From: Turnera subulata | Lineage: Eukaryota > Streptophyta > Magnoliopsida > Malpighiales > Passifloraceae | Assembly: GCA_028386065.3 (NCBI GenBank) | Contig: JAKUCV010000968.1 | Location: 133,142-197,141 of the forward strand | Length of the DNA stretch: 64,000 nucleotides | Reading direction: 5' to 3' | Shown: one piece after another, positions 55,831-64,000 of the stretch | Layout of the letters: every line of letters begins with the position of its first letter | How positions within the stretch are numbered: the first letter of the stretch is position 1 | Position numbers and translations under genes: made by a program | The notes under the pieces: generated by a model | What the model saw: only the letters and a program-made list of their open reading frames with translations | Database searches by the model: none | Told to the model about the DNA's origin: nothing

Positions 55831-56129
55831 TTAAGAGAAAATTTTGAGGGGAGCAAAGCAAACCAGAAAATAAGGGTATCCAAATATGAGGGCAACCAGG
55901 CATGAGGAATCCAGACATGAGGAAAACCAGTAAGCCAAGAGCCCAACCCTTGCAAACCCGAGATGACCAACCTTGAGGCATACAAGTCTGAAGCCGGGAA
56001 CCCAGTTCTCGCAATGAGGAAACCAGACAAAAGCCGAGTACCTAGTACCCGTAAAACAAAAGCTGAGAATCCATTTCTCACAAACTATAGGATGAGGAAA
56101 CCAGACAAAAGCCGAGGACCCGGTCCTCG

Positions 56130-56700
56130 CAAACCCCGGGATGAGATGATTCCCGAAGACCGAACGTCGAATACCCAATTGACAAAGATGAAATGATTCT
56201 TTGTCAACGACCCGATAGATGAGATGATTCTATCGCCTGAGGATGAAATGATTCCCGAAAATCACAACTTGTGATGAGATGATTCCCAAACAGAATCAAG
56301 CCGACAAAGATGTGATGATTCTTTGTCAACAACCTGATAGATGAGATGATTCTATCACCCCGGGCTGAGATGATTCCCGGAAACCATAGCTTGGGATGAG
56401 ATGATTCCCAAACAGAATCTATCCAAAAAAGATGAGATGATTCTTTGTCAACAACCCGATAGATGAGATGATTCTATCACCCGAGGACGAGATGATTACT
56501 GGAAACCATAACTTGGGAAGAGATGATTCCAAAACAGAATCCAGCCGACAAGGATGAGATGATTCCTTGTCAACAACCTGATAGATGAGATGATTCTATC
56601 CCCTCGGGATGAGATGATTCCCGAAAACCTAGGATGGGATGATTCCCAGAATCCGAGGGCCAGTCCCTCAAAACTTCAGGATGAGATGATTCCTGAAGAG
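56130..56700 (+). repeat. GATGAGATGATTC minisatellite, Y copy
   Basis: About four and a half units of roughly 122 bp. The phrase GATAGATGAGATGATTCTAT recurs at about 56214, 56337, 56458 and 56580. Within each unit GATGAGATGATTC recurs about four times, so it is a repeat of repeats. Confidence 0.85.
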
Positions 56701-56816
56701 GAGCATGGGATGCTCCAAAACTTGGCACACACCATACATTTATCATTCAATTTTGGTTGTTCCCTTTTTACGTTGTTTCCTCCTCAGTCCCTAAGGACTC
56801 ATCAACGAGGGGCTTC

Positions 56817-58388
56817 TGTGAACATCCAAATTTGACCCACAAATTTGCCATAAAAATTAGAATCTAAACATGTTCGAACTTAGGGTTAATGAGATGATTT
56901 GATTCTAGGAGTAAGGCATGCCAGGAATTTATTTTAGAGGAAATAATACATTTTGGTAATTTAAGCCTTTGTATATTGGAATACTAGGATTAATGAGATG
57001 ATTTAATCTTAGGGTAAAATATGTAATAAGGTTTATTCACACTGAAATGTCTTTATTTCATTATATGGGCCATTTGTCTATCTTCAATCCAATTTTAATG
57101 AGATGATTTATCTTTGGCTTGAGGATGGGTTTAAGGGCCCAAATTAATGAATTTTCCAGAGTTTCATTAGCCCACAAACACTTTACTTGCAGACTAATTT
57201 TGGTTCTGATTTTCGTAGAAAATGAGAATCAAATCACCCTTTAATTGGTAAATGTGTTTTTGGTATGATTTTGCTTAAAATAAGTGTTAATGTGTAATGA
57301 ATCAGTTATGGAATGATTTTGAGGAATAGTAATCAAGTAATTGAGTGATTCTGGGTTGATTACGCAGTAGGATAAAATCAGGGCTGAATTAGTGGGATCG
57401 GGCGTTCGAAAATGGAAAGAACGGGTGACATACAGACTGCAGGGCGGTCCTCTCGCGACGACCGCCAGGTGCCGGCGGACATCCACACATGACCGCCGGC
57501 ACTGGCGGTCATGCAGTGGATGACCGCCGGCAGCGACGGTCAGTCTCCCAGATTCGCCCAAATCTTCAATTTTGTTTCTAATTTCGATCCTACGCGGTTT
57601 TGGACCAGATTTTCGGGCATAATCTTCACCATTAAGCAGGTCCACACCCCTAAGCTTCCCAGAACACAATAAATAGGACCCCTCACACACAATTCTTCTC
57701 ACAAATATACCCATAAGCCTTGAGTGCTTGGAGAAACTCTACCTCTCCAAGTCCATAGATACATTCTTAGGTAGAAACTCTGGAGGAATTTCGTGGGAGG
57801 CATCAACAGTAGTCCAGCAAGGAAGAGTCAAGAAAAGGATCTACCTTTGAGCTTAGAAGTGGAAAGAGGGTGGGTGTAGAACTCAACCCATTGCAAGGAG
57901 ATAGAGGAGGGCTATAAGAGGTAACACTAAACCTTCTTTCGATTGATCTTTGTTGATTACATGTTGATGCTTTTGATGATGTAAGTGGCCGATTTGTGCC
58001 ATGTTTAGAACTACGTGGCTTTGACCCCGGTAACTCGGGTACGTAGGTAGTCTCGATTTTTACAACAGGATGCAAGCCAAATCTTCTTCTTCTCCCTCAT
58101 TCTTTTATTTTCGACACTTACACCAGGCACACTTGGATTTTGTAATTGCACATAGTCTCGACCTAACACAGATGGGTGCCTAACACCTTCCCATTTGTGA
58201 CGAACCCCCGATCCCTTGACTTTGGTTCGCCATAACCATGTAGCCTAAAGGAGTCACACTAAGGTTTTTCCCAAGTTTTGTCCTTAATAAAATTTGGGTG
58301 GCGACTCCAATGTCATGAGATTGACCCGAGAAAGACGGTGATAGGATTAGGTGAATAGGCCCGAATGATTTTGGGTTAGATATTCACA
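56817..58388 (+). repeat. 3' LTR of Y
   Basis: 1,572 bp, TGTGAACATCC to GATATTCACA, followed by GATAT at 58389-58393. It keeps the GGCGGTC cluster at 57440-57545 that the 5' LTR has lost. The TATA box is weakened (ACAATAAATAGG, about 57665). Confidence 0.88.
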
Positions 58389-58393
58389 GATAT

Positions 58394-59646
58394 CATGGGT
58401 GACCATTCTTTCAAATCCTCCTTCTTCCTTTCCTAGATCAATGCTGAGCGTGAAACAATCCTCCTCGTCCATCCATTCCGTGGAATTGATCCCCTTGGCT
58501 CCACCTTGGTGAGGTAATATTATCTCTTTTCGTTCGACTAGTTCTTGGAACTTGTGTCGGAGTTGAAAGACTCGTTAGTGGTATGCCCAATCATTTAATG
58601 GAACTCACAATGTCTTCTTGGATCTCTTCTATTGGGCAAATCAGCTTAGGTTCTAGAGGTCGTAGCAGACCCTCCTCCACACATTTTCTGAACATCTTTC
58701 CCAAAGACATAGGCAAAGATGCAAATTCCATACGTTTTGGCCCAGCTTGAACAGCCACATGGTTCACCCTTGCCGGCTTCTTCCCTTCAGCTGAACTTAG
58801 ATTGCTCCTCAATGCAGAAGTGTCTACTGAAACCTTAATCTTCCCCGAACTGATAACGTCTTTCAATTGTATTCATGCCCCAATAAGTGCCCTAAAATTG
58901 GCATAATAGTTGCCGACCATACGATCATAGTAAATCCGCTGGAGATTCTTAATGACCATCTGTATCTGATCTTCCTCGCTAGGTCTGTTCACAATTAGGG
59001 AAGCCTTGTTGCGCCACCTTGAAATGAAAGCAGAGAAGGTTTCTTGGGCTTCTTGCGTAGTTGTCTCAAGGTCTCTTTTAGTGACGTCCACCTCAGTGTT
59101 ATAGTTGAATTGCTTTAAGAACTCCTTACAAATATCTTCCCATTTACTCACCCTACTCTCATCCAAAGTCATGAACTATTTCAGGGCCCCTTTTGATATT
59201 GTCCTTTGAAATGGTTGAACCAATAGCTCTGGCCCTATCCCTATAGGCTACAGCGTCCTCACATAGATCTTCAAGTGGGTCGTAGGATACCCCATTCCAT
59301 TAAATTTCTCGATATCCGGCATCTTGAACTTTTCAGGTAACCAAGCTTCGGGGAAGAATGACAAATGATCAAAACTCCAATCATCCACTTTCCTCTTTAT
59401 GGTCTTCACTAGTTCCTCTACTCTCCTGAGCCTCTCTTCGTCTCCTTTCAGCTGTTGCACCACCGAACCACCGTCTTGGGCCGCTTCGACACCATTCCCG
59501 ATGCCTTGCTTCAAAGTTTGTCCCCCATCACTCCTAGGGGACGCAATCCTTCCTTGCTTGAGTGCCATCAATGCATCCCTCATGTCCAGATCATTCAGTA
59601 GGAATTCTATAGCCTCATTCAACTTGGTAGTACTATCCTCACTCAT
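58394..59646 (-). pseudogene. Gypsy (Tat) gag of element X, decayed
   Basis: Minus strand from the ATG at 59646. Residues about 100-130 of the first part read WLPEKFKMPDIEKFNGM and then THLKIYV, the entry into the retrotransposon gag domain. After a stop (59248) the domain continues in another frame: SRVSKWEDICKEFLKQFNYN, SAFISRWRNKASLI and MVIKNLQRIYYDRMVG, the conserved WxxxxxxFxxxF and RWR motifs. After a stop near 58872 the C-terminal part follows (CVEEGLLRPL) and a decayed zinc-knuckle-like CEFH..IGHTTNES whose last Cys is Ser. At least three stops or frameshifts are present. Y inserted just after this segment. Confidence 0.85.
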
Positions 59647-59841
59647 CTTTCCCTTGTATTAGGGAAGACGAGTATGAAGGTTTCGGGTATCCAAGGGATC
59701 TCTTGACACACGTTTTTTTTTGTTGGTTTTTCTTAGGTATGTACAAATAAAAGGGGGCACTTTATTTACACTTACTTGAATTCAAAACAATAATCTCCCA
59801 AATGCACGTACCACTTATTGATTCATTATGCGTGAGATGCT
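59647..59841 (-). other. Leader remnant of X
   Basis: On the minus strand it starts with GCATCTCACGCATAATGA, matching the leaders of A (36353-36372), Y and Z. It ends abruptly at the copia LTR. Confidence 0.6.
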
Positions 59842-61279
59842 TGTTGGCCCAAAAAAGGCTTAGAAGGGGGAGTTGAATTAGCTTTTCCTCTCTTTCGGAT
59901 TTTTAGAGATTTGGCTCGACACAGAAGCCAATTGTGAAACAGAATAGAAATGCGATAGTGAAGACAGAAAAGCAAAGGACACAAGCAATTCATAATGGTT
60001 CCCCACTCAGGAGTACATCCACTATCTAAAGGTCCCCCTTTAGGATTTCTAACTATCCACTATCTTGGGTTTTACAGGCGAGCCAAATAACCTATAGTAC
60101 ATAAGTTTTTGCGGACTGAACTTGCTAAACCTAACCCAAAGCTGAACCTAGCTTTGTCTATCTAACAAGATTAACCCTTAATCCTGCTGATTACAACCTC
60201 GCAATGATCAAAGCTTCAAGAGTGACTCACTCAAGAAGTTACACAAATTCACACAAAGATAATCTCAAAAGGTATGCTCTTTTTCACAACTTAGAATCTC
60301 TCGAATGGCTAGGTTGAATTGCTGTGAGGCTTCAATCCTCTATTGATAGATCCTAAGGATGAGGAGGAGTGTTCTTCAACTGCTAGATTGCTTCCAGGTG
60401 GCACACAAGTTGACTTCTTTCTTCAATTAAAAACTGTCAATGTTTGGCTGTTGGCTGAACTAAAATTGGTAATTACTTAGGCATAAATTGTTAATTAATC
60501 TTTAAAAAGCATTTCCAAAAATAGAAATGAGGACCACCAGCTCTTTGAGTCATGAAAGAGGATGTGAGGACCATTTTTCTGATCGTTTTCTGACCCTTGG
60601 TGACCAAGTAAATCCGTTAGGTGACTTGCATTAAAGACAACTACTTTTCAGGACCACAACTCCTGTGAATCGGATGATGATTAGTAAGTTACTTAAGACT
60701 AATTAATTATGTTTATCACCGTAATGCATGCACTAATAGGTCACATTGATCATGTTGTTATAATATGCCTTTAAGTACAATTAATTATACTAATGATTGT
60801 TCCATTATATTATATGTGAAATGCATTAACTAGATTTTGATTATGACAAACCTATGTGTAGCATCTATTGTGTCTAACATGCTTTCCAAAAAAAAAAAGT
60901 GAGTGGGATTGGGTTTGGTGTTAGTGGGCATGATGGGTCGCTTTCAACCACAAGCTCCCATGCCACTCATATTTGTTTAATACCTATGGGGATTGGTCAA
61001 GCAACTTAGCACACTAACATTTCTCGGTTCTGTATCAATACAAAAGCTACCTTAAACGGATCAAAAATCAGAAGATTCAAACTTCCTATGTCCAACCCAG
61101 GACTATGCTAAACAATGACATCAATGAAAAAAAGCTGCTAAATGGTGTGTCTCGTGCCAAAATGTGAAAGGGACAATAGGGAAGATGAACGTTGACACTC
61201 TGGCATCTCGGAAGGCAAAACAGCTGGATGGAAAGGGACATGTAACAGATCAATTTGAATTGACACCATCCATCTTGCC

Positions 61280-61287
61280 TATATAAA
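61280..61287 (+). promoter_or_regulatory. TATA box of the second copia LTR
   Basis: TATATAAA in GCCTATATAAAGG, about 570 bases before the LTR end. Confidence 0.6.
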
Positions 61288-61815
61288 GGAAGACTGATTC
61301 AAGGTGAAACTAAGAGCTGCTAAACCGAGATTCTGAATTCAAGCAAAGATAGTTGCACTTGCAGTTCTCAAGTCAAGCGAAAGAGAGAGAGAACAACTTT
61401 CATTAGTTCATACATTGTGAGAGAATATTTGAAGGGAAAAGTTGTTGTACTTAGTAATAGCTTTTGTATCAGAGGGTTTTGTGTAAGGAAAAGCTAGGGA
61501 AAGCTTTGTGGTGATTGATTAGGATTTGAGTTGAGCCTAAAAAAAAACTTGTACTAAGGGGTTATTGGTTAAACCCCTGAAAAACCATGATAGAATGTGT
61601 TAGAAATCTCAAGGGGGGATCCTTGAGTAGTGGAGGTAGTTTTATGTGGCGAACCACTATAAATCCTGTATTAAATTATCTCTAACCCTTCCTCTTAGCA
61701 TTCCAATTAATGTGTTCATTAGTAGTCCTGAACACAAAATCCAGAGACAAAAACAGTTTGGCATTGGAGACGACAAATTAGATTTTAATCAGCAAGGCTA
61801 ATTCACACCCCACCA

Positions 61816-61828
61816 CCCCCCCCCCCCC
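61816..61828 (+). repeat. Poly-C run
   Basis: A run of about 13 C near the LTR end. It matches the G-run at the equivalent place in the other SIRE-like LTR (24942-24949, opposite strand). Confidence 0.8.
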
Positions 61829-61853
61829 TCTTTGCCACTTTTGGGCCAACAAT

Positions 61854-61867
61854 TGGTACCGGAGCAA
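61854..61867 (+). other. Primer-binding site of the second copia element
   Basis: TGGTACCGGAGCAA, two bases after the LTR end, close to TGGTATCAGAGC. Confidence 0.75.
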
Positions 61868-61907
61868 GGAATCTCCATTTGTGGATTAACATCCAAGAGA
61901 AAAGATC

Positions 61908-61994
61908 ATGGTATTTGAGGGGAACAATATCAACAATGCACCCTTCTCCAATGGTCTCAATTTTGATCATTGGAAGTTTTGTATGAAGACCTTT
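61908..61994 (+). pseudogene. Truncated copia gag start
   Basis: 29 codons from the ATG at 61908. The second half (FSNGLNFDHWKFCMKTF) is the N-terminal copia gag signature: a Phe-x-Gly-x-Asn-Phe turn, then His-Trp-Lys. It is cut by the next LTR at 61995, whose first bases supply the stop codon. Confidence 0.8.
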
Positions 61995-64000
61995 TGATGC
62001 ACATGAAATATGCATAGTTTTAGGCATGATTTTAGATATAATTTGCTCTTGTTCCATCATGATTATATGCCTTCCTTTGCACTATTTCATCATGTTCCTT
62101 TAAATTCCATCCCTTACTGTGTAATTTTTGATTCCAGGTGCATTTCGAAGAATTCTAGAGGACTTTATTGAAGAATTCGCAGGAACAGTCTCTGCCACAG
62201 CCTGAGCCTGTTTTGCGACTTCGAGAGCCTGTTGTTCATTACAGAATCAATAAAAGACCGTGAATCCCGCAAAGCCTCCATGCCTTGATCCACAAAGCCT
62301 CCATGTCACCACACCAATCATAAGAGAAGCTGGAATCAATTGCAAAGAAGAATCGAGAATGATTGCAAACAAACCCACTACAGGCTCAACCTGTGGATTC
62401 TGCAGAAACCAGAAAAGTTCATAAAAGAATATTAAATTTTGCCACTTGCAGAACTTTCAATCCCACAATCATATCCTGAGCGTTTCAGAAGACCTTTTTA
62501 AAAGGGAGAGAAGCATTAATCATTTCACCTAGAGAATATTCCACATAAAGAACAATCATCCCCTCCAAAAGTCTTCTAAACCTGCAAACCCGACAGATTC
62601 CAGCCTATCAACACACTTCCCATGGCGCTTTTTCCTGACAAACATGATGGGAAAACTGAAAACCAACTTGCTCAACCCACATGATTCCTAAGTAAGTGGG
62701 GAAGAGAGAAGAGGCCAAGCAGCGCCTATAAAAAAGAAGAAGGAAGAAGAACAAGGCATTGAATTGAACCATCGATCATACACCTAGAAAATTGCAGAAG
62801 TTCTGGAACAAGGGTAGAACCCAGAAACATCAAGGGTTCAAGGGAAACACGATTATGCAGCCTTTTCTGGGCAGAAATCGTGTTGTCCCTAGCCTCCAGT
62901 TTGTTCCAAACATTATGCTATCCTTTTATCCCCAATTTTGTAATTTTGATTATGAACTAAAGAATCCCTCCTAGGTTGAAGGGGTGTAACATGTCTCTGA
63001 TTTTAATGCAATAAATTGCTCTTCCTATAATCTTAACCTGTCTTCTTATCTTGGTTGTTGCAAACTTGCTCCATGTCTGAGTCTTGATCAAACCCATGCA
63101 TGATTACAGGTAGCTAGGTGAAGGACCAAGAGGTGAAACCATGGCTGCTAGACCAACAACAACCAACCCTTAGTTCTTAGCTTTTGACAGAAGTTAGGAA
63201 CTAATTGAGGAGTTAGCCTCAACACCAATCTTAATCCCCTAGATTTGACCGATGCGAAAGCATTAGGATGAGTGATTGTCATGGGAGGCACCTGTGAGTG
63301 AAAATAAATGGGTGCATATAGGTTGAAAGCGCCTGCAAGAACTAATCTTTATAATTGATTTTGTGTTGTCGACAGGCTCAACACAGGCCCAGTCTGTCGC
63401 AGTCCAGTCAAGAAGATAATATCACTTTTAATCTGATTCTTCATTGACTATTGGGAAGTCTATTTTAATTAAGTAGTAGCTTGGTGAAGGACCGAGATGA
63501 AGCCAGGTGTGCTAGACCAATAGTAGTCAACGTTCACTCCCTAGGCGTTCGAGAGAAGATAGCGAGAGACTGTGGGTATTTAGCACCAACACTAAACTTC
63601 ACCCCGAAGTGAACGTCTATCCTACTGATAGGGGATAGAGGGAAGCTTAGGGAACTATCAATAAGATCAAAAGACGTTGATAGTACACTAGGTTGGGAGC
63701 CCCTTCAAGACATCTTATTAAACACAGGCCGTCAAACAGGCTCCTGTTGAGCAATTTAAAGCATAAAACAGGACATGTGAACCCTGGATGCCTAATACTT
63801 CACTGAATCTGACCCTTTACTACTCCAACTCTGTTGCTACGTTTATTTTGTAGCTTAATTTACATTTCAATTAGCATTCACTCAAAATCACTTCTATTTT
63901 AATTGTTTCAAGCATAATTTGTTCATTTAAAAGTAACAGGCTCAACCCAGCCCCTGTGGATACGACCTTGATAAGTACTACAACAACCCTGTGCACTTGC
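61995..64000 (+). repeat. Athila-like (Ty3/gypsy) LTR, runs off the window
   Basis: It starts TGATGCACATGAAATATGC exactly where the copia gag stops. A TATA box (TATAAAAAA, 62727-62735) lies 0.73 kb in. Near the window end the sequence GTGGATACGACCTTGATAAG and CCCTGTGCACTTGC resembles the last part of Athila/Tat-group LTRs, which precedes a TGGCGCCGTTGCC primer site. That site would lie just beyond 64000. Two related blocks at about 63108 and 63477 (AGGTGAAGGACCAAGAGGTG and a variant) are internal duplications. The 60-codon frame at 62792-62974 is not convincing. Confidence 0.65.
62727..62735 (+). promoter_or_regulatory. TATA box of the Athila-like LTR
   Basis: TATAAAAAA in GCGCCTATAAAAAAG, followed by an A/G-rich start region. 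Confidence 0.55.

Larger units (their letters stand above)
51955..56816 (+). other. Y internal region, right part
   Basis: Non-coding. It is co-linear with Z from about 52310 to 54330 and then rich in tandem repeats. It ends with a tract containing ACGAGGGGCTTC directly before the 3' LTR, the likely polypurine tract. A 198-codon minus-strand frame at 55485-56081 is only the reverse reading of tandem repeats. Confidence 0.5.
39572..58388 (+). mobile_element. Element Y: non-autonomous Tat-type element, 18.8 kb with inserts
   Basis: 5' LTR 39572-40780 and 3' LTR 56817-58388 are flanked by the matching duplication GATAT at 39567-39571 and 58389-58393. A tRNA-Arg-type primer site follows the 5' LTR and a purine-rich tract precedes the 3' LTR. 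Once Z (42328-51954) is removed, the internal region is 40781-42327 plus 51955-56816, about 6.4 kb, with no protein domain. It inserted into the gag-pol junction of X. Confidence 0.88.
38985..59841 (-). mobile_element. Element X: decayed Tat-type gypsy element split by Y
   Basis: Minus strand. A leader remnant (59841-59647, with the inverse of the Tat block GAGCATCTCATGC) leads into gag (59646-58394), then the 18.8-kb insertion of Y. It continues at 39566 with the start of RT and ends near 38985. Protease is missing between gag and RT. The 5' LTR is cut off by the copia LTR at 59842. The LTR end at 34176-34422 could be its 3' LTR. Both halves of X agree in strand and reading order across Y. 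Confidence 0.75.
59842..61851 (+). repeat. 5' LTR of a second copia element
   Basis: 2,010 bp from TGTTGGCCC to its inverse GGGCCAACA, with a TATA box at 61280-61287 and a poly-C run near the end. It is followed by a primer site and the start of a copia gag. It inserted into the leader of X. The left flank is ATGCT (59837-59841), but the partner end is not in the window. Confidence 0.85.

Noticed and set aside
55485..56081. A 198-codon minus-strand frame with repeated segments
   Set aside because: The reverse reading of the tandem repeats in Y; the repeats in the protein mirror the DNA repeats.
42328..58388. Tandem array of Tat elements sharing LTRs
   Set aside because: Two separate pairs of matching duplications (GATAT and GTAGC) show one element nested inside another.
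1..64000. tRNA, rRNA, snRNA or microRNA genes
   Set aside because: None recognised; the tRNA-like words found are primer-binding sites next to LTR ends.

Overview
This is nuclear DNA of a flowering plant, most likely a eudicot. It holds plant LTR-retrotransposon lineages (Tekay/Del-like chromovirus, Tat/Ogre-like gypsy, SIRE-like copia, Athila-like), a Tourist-like MITE and a MULE-like element. The primer-binding sites fit plant initiator tRNA-Met and tRNA-Arg. I recognise one probable host gene: 2411-3172, a small plant-type membrane protein of unknown function. Nearly everything after 4 kb is nested retrotransposon DNA. I could not assign a species.

Layout. 1-296: remnants of two LTRs. 297-4028: gene-bearing island with a 129-bp MITE at 461-589. 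4029-14931: element V, a non-autonomous chromovirus-like element. Its 5' LTR is split by a 3-kb solo LTR (5544-8564, duplication ATTAT), and its short internal region carries antisense reading frames, one a captured LINE endonuclease fragment. 14932-17522: a related LTR (U) in opposite orientation fused to V's truncated 3' LTR, making a large imperfect palindrome. 17523-32764: element W (407-bp LTRs, minus strand), split by element T (19162-30036, minus strand, duplication CTAAG, LTRs of 3.2 kb), which contains a SIRE-like copia fragment with an intact gag (22690-26281).

32765-34175: unclear sequence with a tandem duplication and exon-like fragments. 34176-38500: an LTR piece on the minus strand and element A (plus strand, Tat/Ogre-like, with a 193-codon reading frame of unknown function). 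38985-59841: remains of a minus-strand Tat element X (decayed gag and RT) split by Y (39572-58388, duplication GATAT). Y is split by Z (42328-51954, duplication GTAGC), and Z's 5' LTR is split by a MULE-like element (42447-43665, 10-bp duplication). 59842-61994: a copia LTR with the start of its gag. 61995-64000: an Athila-like LTR running off the window.

The matching target-site duplications give an insertion order: X before Y before Z before the MULE; W before T; V before the solo LTR. Most elements lack enzymes (V, Y and Z entirely, T apart from the copia insert), so they would have depended on autonomous relatives.

The most unusual signal is that three unrelated LTR families each carry an array of short perfect or covarying palindromes. 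V/U has hairpins of the form NNNAT-GTCT-ATNNN. The SIRE-like LTR has fourteen AACATCGATGTT sites just upstream of its TATA box. The Tat LTRs have GGCGGTC/GACCGCC palindromes upstream of theirs. The Tat leaders also hold a conserved stem capped by CCCGAAAGGG, often in tandem pairs. I know of no description of these as functional elements.
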